NCBI RefSeq assembly: GCF_000696385.1
Contig: NZ_JJMN01000018.1
Coordinates: forward strand, 1 to 64,000
Direction: 5' to 3'
Length of the DNA stretch: 64,000 nucleotides
Source of the DNA: Vibrio metoecus
GTDB taxonomy: Bacteria; Pseudomonadota; Gammaproteobacteria; Enterobacterales; Vibrionaceae
The position numbers and the translations under genes are program-made. Below are positions 20,469-30,480 of the stretch, one piece after another. The notes under the pieces are model-generated. The model was given only the letters and a program-made list of their open reading frames with translations, made no database searches and was not told the origin of the DNA. How positions within the stretch are numbered: the first letter of the stretch is position 1; each line of letters opens with the position of its first letter.

Positions 20469-22124
20469 ATGCGTAAAATCGTACTCGCGTCAGTGGTCGC
20501 CTCTTTAGTGGGATGCTCAATGGGACACCGTGATCCGGTGGAGGCTAAACAAGCTCTCAACCAAGCCATTAACGAGAAGAGCAGTCGCCAGATTGACCAA
20601 TTACCGCCGTCAGTGGAAGCGGATTTGATGCCCGATATGGACACGCTTACCGCCAGTGAACCCAAAACCTTGCAGCGTTTTCGCATTCAAGCCAAAGAGG
20701 TTGAAGCCAAAGCCTTTTTTACTAGCTTGGTACAGGGAACTGAATACAGCGCTGCGCTTCATCCCGCGGTGACTGGACGCATTACACTTAACCTCACGGA
20801 TGTTACTTTGGATGAAGCACTTGGCGTTGTGCGTGATTTGTATGGCTTTGATATCGTTAAAGAAGGCAAAGTCATTCAAGTGTATCCAGCGGGGCTTCGC
20901 ACGGTAACGATTCCGGTCGACTACTTGCAATTTAAGCGTACTGGGCGCTCTTTAACCGCGATTACGACCGGGACGATCACCAATACCGATACTCAAAATA
21001 GCTCTAGCAGTAGTAACAGTACGAGCAACTCGTCAAATAGCAGCAGTTCTAGCAATAACCCAACGGCTCGCGGTGGTACAGAGATTGAAACGACCAACGA
21101 AAGTGATTTCTGGCCTCAACTGGAAAAAGCCGTGGCTCAGTTGCTTGGCAGCAGTGGTGGTCAAACGGTCGTGGCGAACCCGCAAGCAGGGGTGCTGACC
21201 TTACGCGCTTATCCTGATGAAATTCGTCAGGTTACCGAGTTTTTAGGTATTTCTCAGCAGCGTATGCAGCGCCAAGTGATTTTAGAAGCCAAAATTCTTG
21301 AAGTCACACTCAGTGATGGCTATGAGCAAGGGATTAATTGGAGCAAAGCTTTCTCCGCAAATGGAACCAATTACCAGATCGGTACTGGAACGATCGCTCA
21401 AGACACCAATGGCAATCCAATCAGCTCTATTTTACCGGGACTCGATGCGATAGGGACGCTATTGGGAGGCCAATCGAATGTGGTGGTTTCTAGCGGCAGT
21501 TTTGAGGCCGTACTTAGCTTTATGTCGACACAGGGCGACTTAAATGTGCTCTCAAGCCCACGCGTCACTGCATCTAATAACCAGAAAGCGGTGATTAAAG
21601 TCGGTACCGATGAATATTATGTAACGGATTTATCGAGTGTCGTGGGGACTGGCGATAACGCGCAAGCTTCCCCCGACATTACTCTGACCCCTTTCTTCTC
21701 GGGTATTTCATTAGATGTGACCCCGCAAATTGACGATAAAGGTAATGTGTTACTGCATGTTCACCCTGCGGTTATCGAAGTGGAGCAACAGACCAAGCGC
21801 ATCACCTACAACAGCCAGCAAATAGAGCTGCCGTTAGCGAGAAGTTCGATCCGGGAGTCAGACTCAGTGATCCGAGCGAAAGATGGTGATGTGGTGGTGA
21901 TCGGTGGTTTGATGAAGTCCAACACGGTGGATCGGGTTGCCAAAGTGCCATTCCTTGGCGATGTTCCTGGGTTAGGTCATCTGTTTCGTAATACCTCTAA
22001 ACAGACTCAAAAAACAGAGTTAGTGATTTTGCTTAAACCAACGGTGGTTGGCGTGAATACGTGGCAAAAAGAGTTGGAGCGTTCGCGCAGCTTGTTGCAA
22101 GACTGGTTCCCTGAAAGCAAGTAA
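20469..22124 (+). CDS. mshL: MSHA pilus outer-membrane secretin
   Basis: 551 residues. It is a lipoprotein (lipobox LVGC in MRKIVLASVVASLVGC) with an N-terminal STN-like domain (about 70-150), a Ser/Asn-rich low-complexity linker (about 178-205), an N1-type domain, and a C-terminal secretin core ending with VPFLGDVPGLGHLFR. It forms the outer-membrane pore for the pilus. The linker is unusually repetitive (runs of Ser and Asn codons) and could vary in length between strains. Confidence 0.92.
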   Translation: MRKIVLASVVASLVGCSMGHRDPVEAKQALNQAINEKSSRQIDQLPPSVEADLMPDMDTLTASEPKTLQRFRIQAKEVEAKAFFTSLVQGTEYSAALHPAVTGRITLNLTDVTLDEALGVVRDLYGFDIVKEGKVIQVYPAGLRTVTIPVDYLQFKRTGRSLTAITTGTITNTDTQNSSSSSNSTSNSSNSSSSSNNPTARGGTEIETTNESDFWPQLEKAVAQLLGSSGGQTVVANPQAGVLTLRAYPDEIRQVTEFLGISQQRMQRQVILEAKILEVTLSDGYEQGINWSKAFSANGTNYQIGTGTIAQDTNGNPISSILPGLDAIGTLLGGQSNVVVSSGSFEAVLSFMSTQGDLNVLSSPRVTASNNQKAVIKVGTDEYYVTDLSSVVGTGDNAQASPDITLTPFFSGISLDVTPQIDDKGNVLLHVHPAVIEVEQQTKRITYNSQQIELPLARSSIRESDSVIRAKDGDVVVIGGLMKSNTVDRVAKVPFLGDVPGLGHLFRNTSKQTQKTELVILLKPTVVGVNTWQKELERSRSLLQDWFPESK

Positions 22125-22128
22125 ATGT

Positions 22129-22974
22129 ATGTATTTATCGCACTTTGGTCTGGAGCAACTTCCTTTTCACTTAACCCCAGATACTGAACTGTTTCTGGGG
22201 TTAGCCCCACATTTTGAGGCCATTCAAACCTTAAGTGCGGCGATAGAAATGGGAGAGGGAGTGACAAAGCTGACCGGTGAAGTGGGGACGGGGAAGACCA
22301 TGGTGTGTCGGATGTTGCTCACTCACCTCGGTGATGAGGTGGCACTGATTTATCTGCCCAATCCCATGCTCAGTGGCGAAGAGTTACGGCAGGCAGTGGC
22401 AGCAGAATTGCAGCTTGAAGTGGTTTCAGCGGTGCGGATTGTTGAACAGATCCAAACACGATTGATTGAGCTGCATCAGCAAGGTAAACGAATTGTGGCT
22501 TTGGTGGATGAAGCGCAGGCACTTTCTGATGAGGCGTTAGAAACGCTGAGACTATTTGGTAACTTGGAAACCGAGCAGACTAAGTTGTTACAGATCGTTC
22601 TGATTGGCCAGCCTGAATTAGATGCAAGGTTAGCACAACATCATCTACGCCAGTTTCGGCAGCGGATCACCTTCAATGCGCATTTACGCCCACTGAGCCA
22701 AGCTGAAACGGAAGTGTACATTGAGAGCCGTTTAAACAAAGCGAAAGCGCCTTATCCCCTGTTTAATCCGGCGCTGAAGAAAGCCGTATGGCGGGCATCA
22801 CAAGGGATCCCGCGTTTGATCAACCAAATATGTCATAAGGCTCTGTTACTGGCTTGGCACGAACAAAGCCCGTTGATTAATCAGCATCACCTGTTTGCCG
22901 CGATTCATGATACCTATGACAGCTGCAAACCCAGATTTAAAACCCCAGTATTATGGGGATGGAGTAAGCCATGA
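22129..22974 (+). CDS. mshM: MSHA biogenesis ATPase MshM (ExeA-like AAA)
   Basis: 281 residues. It starts YLSHFGLEQLPFHLTPD, typical of the ExeA/MshM family, with Walker A GEVGTGKT (residues ~48-55), Walker B IVALVDEAQ and an arginine-rich sensor (RQRITF). ExeA helps insert or assemble the secretin, and MshM is presumed to do the same for MshL. Starts four bases after the mshL stop. Confidence 0.88.
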   Translation: MYLSHFGLEQLPFHLTPDTELFLGLAPHFEAIQTLSAAIEMGEGVTKLTGEVGTGKTMVCRMLLTHLGDEVALIYLPNPMLSGEELRQAVAAELQLEVVSAVRIVEQIQTRLIELHQQGKRIVALVDEAQALSDEALETLRLFGNLETEQTKLLQIVLIGQPELDARLAQHHLRQFRQRITFNAHLRPLSQAETEVYIESRLNKAKAPYPLFNPALKKAVWRASQGIPRLINQICHKALLLAWHEQSPLINQHHLFAAIHDTYDSCKPRFKTPVLWGWSKP

Positions 22975-24032
22975 GTGCGGTGAATCAAGCATTGGCCAAA
23001 AGTGCCAAGTCCAACCATTCTCGTCTCTCTAGCATTGAGCGGATTGATGTTGCCCCGTCTAAAACTCGTCCAGCTTGGCTATGGGCAGTGTTGGGTTTTG
23101 GTATTAGCTTAGCCGTTGGTGGCTGGTCAGTCTCTTTACAAGCCCCAGCGATCTCTCAAACGGCAACCCCAATGGTGGTGCAGGAGGATCTTCCATCTCC
23201 AACACAAAAAACCACGCAGCAAGCCGTTGCCTTATATACCGCACCGATCAAAAGTGAGCCCATCGCACAGGTGCAAGCCAAACCGCAACCGATCGCTCAG
23301 CTTGAAACGACGTTGACGGTAGCTAAACCGGAGCCTGAGCTGACCTTAGCGACAAATGTTCAAGCGCCGCTATCAGCCGATGAAGAGGAAGTCCTCCCGG
23401 CAACTCAGCCTGTGATGATTGTGGAACAGGTGGCACTCACGCCGGAACAGTTGGCACAAAAGGCATTACAACGAGCACAAAAAGCCATGGAAAGTAACGA
23501 TTTCCAAGCTGCTGTGAATGCTTATGGTGAAGCCCTACGCTATACCCCAGAAGACGAATTAACCCGACAAAAACTGGCGGCACTTTATTATGGCAAGGGG
23601 GATGGGCGAAAAGCGTTTGATTTGATGCAGGCGGGGATTGAACGTAATCCGGATGGGGAAGTGCTGCGCCTTGCGCTTGCCAAGTTACTGGCTAGAGAAA
23701 AACAAGATGCTGCCGCATTAGTGCCATTAGCCTATTTGCCTCACCAGCCCACCGTCGAATACTTATCGCTACGTGCAGCACTGGCACAAAAAACGAAGCA
23801 AGATGCAATGGCTTTACAAAGCTATCAGTTGTTGACTGAAAGAGAACCCAATAACGGCCGTTGGTGGCTCGGATTGGCCATTCAACAAGAGCGCGCTCTG
23901 CAATGGCCGGCCGCACAGCAGGCGTATCAGCAAGCCTTGAACAACGTTGGACTTTCCAGCCAATCCCAAGCCTTTATCCAACAGCGCCTGCAATTACTGA
24001 CCAGTTTACAGGAGACACAAAGTGCCAATTAA
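22971..24032 (+). CDS. mshN: MSHA biogenesis protein MshN (TPR)
   Basis: 353 residues with one membrane helix near 42-58, a Pro/Gln/Ala-rich periplasmic linker (60-160), and a C-terminal tetratricopeptide region (about 165-350). Its role in the pilus is not defined. It overlaps mshM at ATGA and mshE by 11 bases. Confidence 0.85.
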   Translation: MSAVNQALAKSAKSNHSRLSSIERIDVAPSKTRPAWLWAVLGFGISLAVGGWSVSLQAPAISQTATPMVVQEDLPSPTQKTTQQAVALYTAPIKSEPIAQVQAKPQPIAQLETTLTVAKPEPELTLATNVQAPLSADEEEVLPATQPVMIVEQVALTPEQLAQKALQRAQKAMESNDFQAAVNAYGEALRYTPEDELTRQKLAALYYGKGDGRKAFDLMQAGIERNPDGEVLRLALAKLLAREKQDAAALVPLAYLPHQPTVEYLSLRAALAQKTKQDAMALQSYQLLTEREPNNGRWWLGLAIQQERALQWPAAQQAYQQALNNVGLSSQSQAFIQQRLQLLTSLQETQSAN

Positions 24033-25749
24033 TAAACTGCGTAAGCGTCTGGGTGATTTGTTGGTTGAAGAAGGCATCGTCAGTGAAGCGCAACTTGAAC
24101 AAGCTCTGAATACCCAGAAAAATACAGGGCGTCGCTTAGGGGATACCTTGATTTCACTGGGCTTTCTTAGTGAAAACCAGCTACTGAACTTTTTGGCGCA
24201 ACAGCTCGGTTTACCGGTGATTGACTTGAGCAGAGCGAATGTGGATATCGATGCAGTCCCGCTGTTGCCTGAAGTTCACGCCCGCCGCTTACGAGCCTTG
24301 GTGATTGGACGCAGTGGCGATATTTTGCGTATCGCGATGAGCGATCCTGCGGATCTTTTCGCACAAGAAGCGCTGCTTAACCAACTGCCCGAGTATGGTT
24401 TTGAGTTTGTGATTGCGCCCGAAAAGCAGCTAGTGGATGGTTTTGATCGCTACTATCGCCGCACCAAAGAGATCGTCTCGTTTGCTGAGCAGTTGCATGC
24501 CGAACACAAAACCAACGACAGCTTCGACTTTGAGATCACGGATTCAGACAGTGATGAAGTGACGGTGGTTAAGCTGATTAACTCGTTGTTTGAAGATGCG
24601 ATTCAGGTCGGAGCGTCTGATATTCATATCGAACCCGATGCCAACGTATTGCGTTTGCGCCAGCGGATTGATGGTGTGTTGCATGAAACCTTACTGCATG
24701 AAGTGAATATTGCTTCAGCATTAGTGCTGCGTTTAAAACTGATGGCGAATCTGGATATTTCGGAAAAACGGATGCCGCAAGATGGTCGATTTAACATTCG
24801 AGTCAAAGGCCAGTCGGTTGATATCCGGATGTCAACGATGCCGATCCAACATGGTGAATCGGTGGTGATGCGTTTGCTTAACCAATCCACAGGCGTTCGT
24901 AAATTAGAAGAATCCGGGATCCCGCCACACTTATTAGTACGTCTTCGTCAGCAACTTAAGCGTCCACATGGCATGATTTTGGTTACCGGTCCAACAGGCT
25001 CGGGAAAAACCACCACCTTGTATGGGGCATTGAGTGAGCTCAATACCTCTGGCAAAAAAATCATCACCGCCGAAGACCCAGTCGAATATCGTATTTCTCG
25101 GGTTAACCAAGTACAGGTGAATCCTAAAATTAATCTCGATTTTTCCACCTTACTACGAACTTTCTTACGGCAAGACCCCGACATCATTTTGGTGGGGGAG
25201 ATGAGCGATCAGGAAACGGTGGAAATCGGCTTGCGGGCGGCATTAACCGGCCACTTAGTGCTGAGCACCTTACATACCAATGATGCCGTGGACAGCGCAC
25301 TGCGTTTGATCGATATGGGGGCGCCGGGGTATCTGGTGGCGAGTGCGGTACGTGCTGTGGTGGCACAGCGACTCGTGCGTAAAGTGTGCCCTGATTGCAG
25401 TAGTCATGATGCCGTTGATGAAGCACGCCGACAGTGGCTTGTCACTCGCTTCCCAAACCAAGTTTCTGCCACTTTCATGCGCGGGCGCGGTTGCCAAAAC
25501 TGCAATTTGACCGGTTATCGCGGTCGAATTGGGGTATTTGAAATGCTTGAGTTGGATCAGCCGATGATGGATTGTTTACGCGCCAATGATGCCGTCGCCT
25601 TTTCGCAAGCAGCACGTCGTAATTCGGATTATAAACCGTTGCTTGCCTCTGCGATGGAGCTGGCGTTGCAAGGGGTTGTGAGCCTTGATGAAGTCATGTC
25701 GTTGGGTGAAGGAGACTCTTCCGGTCTTGTTGAGCCGATTTATCTGTAG
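24022..25749 (+). CDS. mshE: MSHA pilus extension ATPase with c-di-GMP-binding MshEN domain
   Basis: 575-residue GspE/PilB-type hexameric ATPase. Two tandem 24-residue MshEN motifs are clear at residues 9-32 (RLGDLLVEEGIVSEAQL...) and 38-61 (RLGDTLISLGFLSENQL...), spaced by five residues. V. cholerae MshE is the protein in which this c-di-GMP-binding motif was defined. Walker A is GPTGSGKTTT, the Asp box and Walker B follow, and a four-cysteine zinc site (CPDC...CQNC) lies near the C-terminus. It powers pilus extension under c-di-GMP control. GTG start. Confidence 0.95.
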   Translation: MPINKLRKRLGDLLVEEGIVSEAQLEQALNTQKNTGRRLGDTLISLGFLSENQLLNFLAQQLGLPVIDLSRANVDIDAVPLLPEVHARRLRALVIGRSGDILRIAMSDPADLFAQEALLNQLPEYGFEFVIAPEKQLVDGFDRYYRRTKEIVSFAEQLHAEHKTNDSFDFEITDSDSDEVTVVKLINSLFEDAIQVGASDIHIEPDANVLRLRQRIDGVLHETLLHEVNIASALVLRLKLMANLDISEKRMPQDGRFNIRVKGQSVDIRMSTMPIQHGESVVMRLLNQSTGVRKLEESGIPPHLLVRLRQQLKRPHGMILVTGPTGSGKTTTLYGALSELNTSGKKIITAEDPVEYRISRVNQVQVNPKINLDFSTLLRTFLRQDPDIILVGEMSDQETVEIGLRAALTGHLVLSTLHTNDAVDSALRLIDMGAPGYLVASAVRAVVAQRLVRKVCPDCSSHDAVDEARRQWLVTRFPNQVSATFMRGRGCQNCNLTGYRGRIGVFEMLELDQPMMDCLRANDAVAFSQAARRNSDYKPLLASAMELALQGVVSLDEVMSLGEGDSSGLVEPIYL

Positions 25750-25757
25750 GAGTAAGC

Positions 25758-26986
25758 ATGGCGACTTTTTATTATCAAGGGCGTAATGCGGATGGAAGTA
25801 AAGCCTCCGGATTGGTTGAGGCCGCGAGCGAAGAGTTAGCCGCTGATATGTTACTCAATAAAGGTATCGTGCCGACTTCTATTGCGCAGGGCGGTTCCTC
25901 GAAAAGTAGTTTGAATGTCAATTGGCAAGCTTGGCTGACACCGTCCGTTCCCCTAGAGGTTTTAGTGATATTTTGTCGGCAGATGTTTAGTTTGACCAAA
26001 GCCGGGGTTCCTTTGCTGCGTTCAATGCGTGGTTTAACCCAAAATTGTCATAATAAACAACTGAAAGCGGCGTTAGAGTCGGTGTGTAATGAGTTAACCA
26101 ATGGGCGCAACCTTTCCGCTTCGATGCAGATGCATCCTGGGGTATTTAGCCCATTATTCGTTTCCATGATTCAGGTTGGTGAGAACACGGGTCGCTTAGA
26201 TCAGGCCTTATTACAACTGGCTAATTATTACGAACAAGAAGTTGAAACGCGCAAGCGGATCAAAACGGCGATGCGTTACCCCACCTTTGTCATTAGCTTT
26301 GTGGTGATGGCGATGTTTATTCTCAACGTCAAAGTGATCCCAAAATTTACCAGCATGTTCAGTTCGTTTTGGGGTCGACTTGCCATTGCCCACCCGTAAT
26401 TTTGATCGCCACTTCCGATTTTTTTGTTAACTACTGGGGCTTGCTACTCGGGGTGATGGTGGGCCTGTTTTTTGCCTTTCGGGCGTGGATAAACACCACC
26501 GATGGACGGATCAAGTGGGATCATTTACGTCTGCGTATGCCGATTGTTGGCGGCATTGTGAACCGTGCTCAGTTATCTCGTTTTTCTCGGACGTTTTCAC
26601 TGATGCTTTCAGCGGGTGTCCCGCTTAACCAATCTTTAGCGCTGTCTGCGGAGGCGATTGATAATAAGTTTCTTGAGCAGCGTATTTTGGAAATGAAAAG
26701 CCAGATTGAATCGGGGGTCTCCATTTCAACCACGGCAGTGAATGCAAAAATTTTCACCCCTTTAGTCATTCAAATGGTGAGCGTAGGGGAAGAGACGGGG
26801 CGAATTGATGAGCTCTTATTAGAGGTCTCAGATTTCTATGATCGTGAAGTGGATTATGATTTAAAAACGCTCACTGCACGTATTGAACCTGTTTTGTTGG
26901 TATTTGTTGCGGCAATGGTATTGGTGCTGGCTCTGGGTATCTTCTTGCCGATGTGGGGCATGATGGATGCCCTTAAAGGTCGCTAA
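25758..26986 (+). CDS. mshG: MSHA inner-membrane platform protein MshG (frameshifted)
   Basis: PilC/GspF family platform that works with MshE. Two T2SSF domains flank three membrane helices. The frame breaks where SMFSSFGVDLPLPTRILIATS should be read: an extra T in the run at 26367-26370 and an extra A at 26398-26399 put the middle segment out of frame. Removing both gives about 408 residues, normal for the family. Starts eight bases after mshE and its stop overlaps the mshF start. Confidence 0.92.
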
Positions 26987-27435
26987 TGAAAAGCGGTTTT
27001 GAGCGAGCTCGTTTTGCGGTTTGGGTGTTGTTAGTGTTGGTTTTGATCAGCGCTCTTTTTTCGGTTTGGCGTTCCATGTCGCGAGAAACGATGCAGACCG
27101 CCATCGAGGTCACTAAGCAACGCATGGCAGAGCGCGCCAACACTTACAAGCAAGAATGGGTGTTGCAAGGGCGTCCGGAACAACTACGATTTGAACAGGA
27201 TCGGGTTTTTATGCAGAACGGGTGGGTTTTTCCCAAGGTCGATCAAGGAGTTGACTGTGAAAAAGTGCTAGTTTTGCTCTATCCTGATCGTAAGGTGCTC
27301 GACTGGTTGCCTAAAGTGACGAGTATCAATTTGGCTAATGGTTATCGTTGCGACTATCAGTATAGCGAGATAGCTCAGATTGAAGTGGAATTGAAAGACC
27401 GCTTTTTTGCGGTGAATGTCAGATTTTTAATGTGA
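26986..27435 (+). CDS. mshF: MSHA biogenesis protein MshF
   Basis: 149 residues with a single N-terminal membrane helix (FAVWVLLVLVLISALFSVW) and a periplasmic domain with two cysteines. No catalytic motif. It is the last gene of the assembly (secretory) half of the locus; the structural genes start after an 82-bp gap with a promoter. Confidence 0.82.
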   Translation: MKSGFERARFAVWVLLVLVLISALFSVWRSMSRETMQTAIEVTKQRMAERANTYKQEWVLQGRPEQLRFEQDRVFMQNGWVFPKVDQGVDCEKVLVLLYPDRKVLDWLPKVTSINLANGYRCDYQYSEIAQIEVELKDRFFAVNVRFLM

Positions 27436-27478
27436 GAATTTTCTGACACTTTAGCGACATCAAAGCCCCAAAACGGCG

Positions 27479-27484
27479 TATAAT
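27479..27484 (+). promoter_or_regulatory. -10 element of the structural MSHA operon promoter
   Basis: A perfect TATAAT lies 34 bp before the mshB start. The -35 region (GCGACA around 27454-27459) is weak. Published work on the msh locus describes separate secretory and structural operons, which fits a promoter here. Confidence 0.6.
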
Positions 27485-27517
27485 GCACGCCATACGTTAG
27501 GTAAGTGAGTCAAATAT

Positions 27518-28066
27518 ATGAAGAAAATGCAGCAAGGCTTTTCGTTGGTCGAATTAGTGATTGTCATCGTAGTCGTTGGGCTACTTGCGGTTGCCGCGTT
27601 GCCCCGTTTTCTCGATGTGACTGATGAAGCGAAAAAAGCCAGCATCGAAGGCGTTGCTGGGGGCTTTGCCACAGGGGTACTTTCAGCACGAGCACAGTGG
27701 GAAGCGCAAGCTAGACCCACCGCCAATCAGTACCCGTCAATCAACTATGATGGTGTGGATTTCTGGTTAACGACCTCAGATACCAGCGGGTATCGCGATG
27801 GTTACCCTCTAGGACTGAACACGGATAACACGACTTATCCTTCAAGTATTTCTGATCAAGCTTGTATTGATTTGATGGAGAATTTACTACAAAACCCACC
27901 GCAAGTCGGCACGGTGACACAAGCTGCTAGCAGTTCAGATTATAAGTATTCGGCGAAAGCGGATGCGGGCGCTGCCACCTGTACTTATGTGCAGAATGAA
28001 AAAGGCAGCCAACATGAGTTTGTTTACGAAGTCAAAACTGGTCGCGTGACCGTTACCTTGCAGTAA
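27518..28066 (+). CDS. mshB: MSHA minor pilin MshB
   Basis: 182-residue type IV prepilin. The peptidase site is [13 protein letters not shown], with the conserved Glu at mature position 5, followed by the hydrophobic N-terminal helix. A cysteine pair in the C-terminal half probably forms the D-loop disulfide. First gene of the structural operon, just before the major pilin. Confidence 0.88.
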   Translation: MKKMQQGFSLVELVIVIVVVGLLAVAALPRFLDVTDEAKKASIEGVAGGFATGVLSARAQWEAQARPTANQYPSINYDGVDFWLTTSDTSGYRDGYPLGLNTDNTTYPSSISDQACIDLMENLLQNPPQVGTVTQAASSSDYKYSAKADAGAATCTYVQNEKGSQHEFVYEVKTGRVTVTLQ

Positions 28067-28101
28067 TTCTGCGTATTCACATTGAAAGAGAGAAAGTAAT
28101 A

Positions 28102-28578
28102 ATGAAAAGACAAGGCGGTTTTACCCTGATTGAATTGGTAGTGGTGATTGTCATTCTCGGTATTTTGGCAGTGACGGCAGCTCCACGTTTCTTAAACCTG
28201 CAAGGCGATGCTCGTAATGCCTCGCTGCAGGGATTAAAAGGTGCGATGCAAGGAGCAGCAGGAATTGTTTATGGCCGTGCTGCATTAGATGGAAATGAAG
28301 CGGTATCGTCCAGTAAAACAGTTACGATAGGTAGTGATACCGTGAAGCTAGTGTGGGGTTACCCTGAAGCTAGTATGGATGGTATTGGAAAAGCTGTTTC
28401 CGGTTTAGCAGAGGATTGGAATGTAGTTTCTGGTTCTAATACTACTAATACCAGTATTGCTTATACCTTTAAATCTGGCGTTGCTGGTGCTTCTGAGTCC
28501 AATTGCTCTGTGAAATATGTTTTGGATCCTAGTGTTTCCAACGCTCAACCTGTCATAACCGCAAATGATTGTAACTAA
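28102..28578 (+). CDS. mshA: MSHA major pilin MshA
   Basis: 158-residue prepilin, cleaved [12 protein letters not shown] with Glu5. It builds the mannose-sensitive haemagglutinin fibre used for attachment to chitin, plankton and surfaces and serves as a receptor for some phages. The N-terminal ~55 residues are conserved. The rest ([16 protein letters not shown]... to ANDCN) differs from the El Tor MshA as I recall it, and the coding sequence becomes more A/T-rich there. That suggests allelic exchange of the exposed part. Two C-terminal cysteines probably close the D-loop. Confidence 0.92.
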   Translation: MKRQGGFTLIELVVVIVILGILAVTAAPRFLNLQGDARNASLQGLKGAMQGAAGIVYGRAALDGNEAVSSSKTVTIGSDTVKLVWGYPEASMDGIGKAVSGLAEDWNVVSGSNTTNTSIAYTFKSGVAGASESNCSVKYVLDPSVSNAQPVITANDCN

Positions 28579-28582
28579 ATCA

Positions 28583-28605
28583 AAAGGCCAGCTTGTCTGG
28601 CCTTT
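28583..28605 (+). terminator. Intra-operon hairpin after mshA
   Basis: AAAGGCCAG / CTGGCCTTT with a CTTGT loop, followed by a T-poor GTTCT. It lies between the major pilin and the minor pilin genes and may act as a partial terminator or RNA-stabilising hairpin, giving more mshA than downstream mRNA. Confidence 0.6.
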
Positions 28606-28638
28606 GTTCTCTAACGATATGAGCTAAATTTATTCGCC

Positions 28639-29154
28639 ATGCGGCAAAGCAGGATGGAATTTCCTCTGGGTAAAACACAAGGTTTTACCCTTATCGAACT
28701 GGTAGTGGTGATTATCCTACTAGGGATAGTTTCTGCTTATGCGGCAAGCCGTTTTATTGGTCCGTCTTCTTTTGCGGTCATTACGACACAAAGTGAAGTA
28801 TTGGCATCATTGCGTTTAACTCAAAGCCGTGCGATGCAGCGAACAGGCTACTGCAATCGCTGGTTACTGACGAGCACAGCCGCCATTCAAGTTTCTCCAC
28901 AGGCTATGCAAGAAAATTGCCTCACTACTTTTTCCAGTAATACCTCAGATCCTTCGATGGTGGATGCCGCCGCCAGCGGAGTCAGCCTCTCTCTGAGTGG
29001 GAGTGGTGGCCAATCTTTTTCTTGGATTTTTGACCGTTTAGGTCGCGCCACTCAATGTGTTGCTACGGGTTGTGTTGTGCGCATCCGTAGTGCGACGAAT
29101 AACGACGCCCGCCAAGTCTGTGTAAACACCGAAGGGTATATCTATGCCTGTTAA
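28639..29154 (+). CDS. mshC: MSHA minor pilin MshC
   Basis: 171-residue prepilin with leader ...GKTQG|FTLIEL, Glu5, and the usual hydrophobic helix. GspH-like C-terminal domain with several cysteines. Its last bases overlap mshD. Confidence 0.85.
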   Translation: MRQSRMEFPLGKTQGFTLIELVVVIILLGIVSAYAASRFIGPSSFAVITTQSEVLASLRLTQSRAMQRTGYCNRWLLTSTAAIQVSPQAMQENCLTTFSSNTSDPSMVDAAASGVSLSLSGSGGQSFSWIFDRLGRATQCVATGCVVRIRSATNNDARQVCVNTEGYIYAC

Positions 29155-29710
29155 CTCTCCCAACCTATCACGTGGTTTTACGCTGATTGAAATGGTGATC
29201 GTTATTGTGGTGCTTGGGATTGCTTTGGTTGGCGTGACGACGGCACTGTACCCGCGATCCAAACAAACGGCAGAACAAGTGATGGCGGTTAAAGCCGCAG
29301 AGTTAGGCCGAGCGGTGTTGGATGAGATTCTTGGACGGCAGTTTGATGAACAATCAGGGCCTAACGGTGGATTACCGGAGTGCGTGATTGTTGCTGTGTC
29401 CGGTCGTCAAGATTGCACCGCTCCCTCCGCACTTGGCAAAGAGGGCATACTGAGTAATACCGAATACAACGATGTCGATGATTACATTACATCGACTCCC
29501 ATTTCTGTCACCGATGTATTGGGGAATGATCTTTCGAGCGAATATCATCGCTTTTCTGTCGCTATCCAAGTGTTTTATGAGACGGATAATAGCGGGCAGT
29601 TTTCCGCAACGCCGGCTTCAGTGGCTACCCACTATAAGCGGATTGCGATTGTGATTTATGATCCGCAAGGTAATGCCTATCCATTTGCTGCCATAAAAGG
29701 GAACTACTGA
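29144..29710 (+). CDS. mshD: MSHA minor pilin MshD
   Basis: 188-residue prepilin, cleavage at NLSRG|FTLIEM with Glu5. Overlaps mshC by 11 bases and touches the mshO start at its stop, so translation is probably coupled. Confidence 0.85.
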   Translation: MPVNSPNLSRGFTLIEMVIVIVVLGIALVGVTTALYPRSKQTAEQVMAVKAAELGRAVLDEILGRQFDEQSGPNGGLPECVIVAVSGRQDCTAPSALGKEGILSNTEYNDVDDYITSTPISVTDVLGNDLSSEYHRFSVAIQVFYETDNSGQFSATPASVATHYKRIAIVIYDPQGNAYPFAAIKGNY

Positions 29711-30480
29711 TGAGTCGTGGTTTTACCCTGATTGAAATGGTGATCACCATTATTCTACTCGGCATCGTTGGTCTGTTCTTGGGCAATATTCTGGGGCAAG
29801 CGATGGGGATTTACGCTGATACCTCTGCGCGTGAAGCACTTATTCAACAAGGTCGATTTATCACAGAGCGTATGAGCCGAGAATTGCGTGAAGCCGTTCC
29901 CAATAGTGTGATGGTTGCCAACGGCTGTATTGAGTTTCTGCCGATTGTGAATAGTGCGATCTATCAATCCTTTCCTACAACCAGTATTAATCAATTTCGG
30001 GTATTGCCCGTGAATAAACAAATTAATGCGGGAGAGCGTTTGGTGATTTCTCCTCTATCAGCACAAGATCTGCGAGAAGAATTGTTACCGGCGGCTGGGC
30101 AAATTGCTGAAGTGGCGAGTGTAGTGGATTTTTCAGAACCTTTGAAGATGGTGGACGTTCCTTTAGTGCAATCCACCTTGTTTACTCGCCAATCCCCAGC
30201 TAATCGCGCGTATTTTTATCAATCACCGGTCGCCTATTGTTATGAGGAAGGCAGCCGCATATACCGTTATGCCAATTATGCGTTAAACCGAACGTTATTG
30301 GCTCCTGCTTATTTAGGTAACGAACGGGTGTTAATGGCAGAGAATTTAAGTGCGGCAAATTTTGCGGTGCTGCCTGCCCAGTTGCAGCGCAATGGACTCA
30401 TTAAAATAGAACTCACCTTTGCCGCTCAAGGTGAAACAGTAAGGTTTGATCATGATGCCTTGGTCTACAATACGCCGTAA
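29710..30480 (+). CDS. mshO: MSHA minor pilin MshO
   Basis: 256-residue prepilin with a very short leader, MSRG|FTLIEM, Glu5 present. PilW/GspJ-like: longer than the other pilins, with a beta-rich C-terminal domain. Overlaps mshP. Confidence 0.85.
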   Translation: MSRGFTLIEMVITIILLGIVGLFLGNILGQAMGIYADTSAREALIQQGRFITERMSRELREAVPNSVMVANGCIEFLPIVNSAIYQSFPTTSINQFRVLPVNKQINAGERLVISPLSAQDLREELLPAAGQIAEVASVVDFSEPLKMVDVPLVQSTLFTRQSPANRAYFYQSPVAYCYEEGSRIYRYANYALNRTLLAPAYLGNERVLMAENLSAANFAVLPAQLQRNGLIKIELTFAAQGETVRFDHDALVYNTP

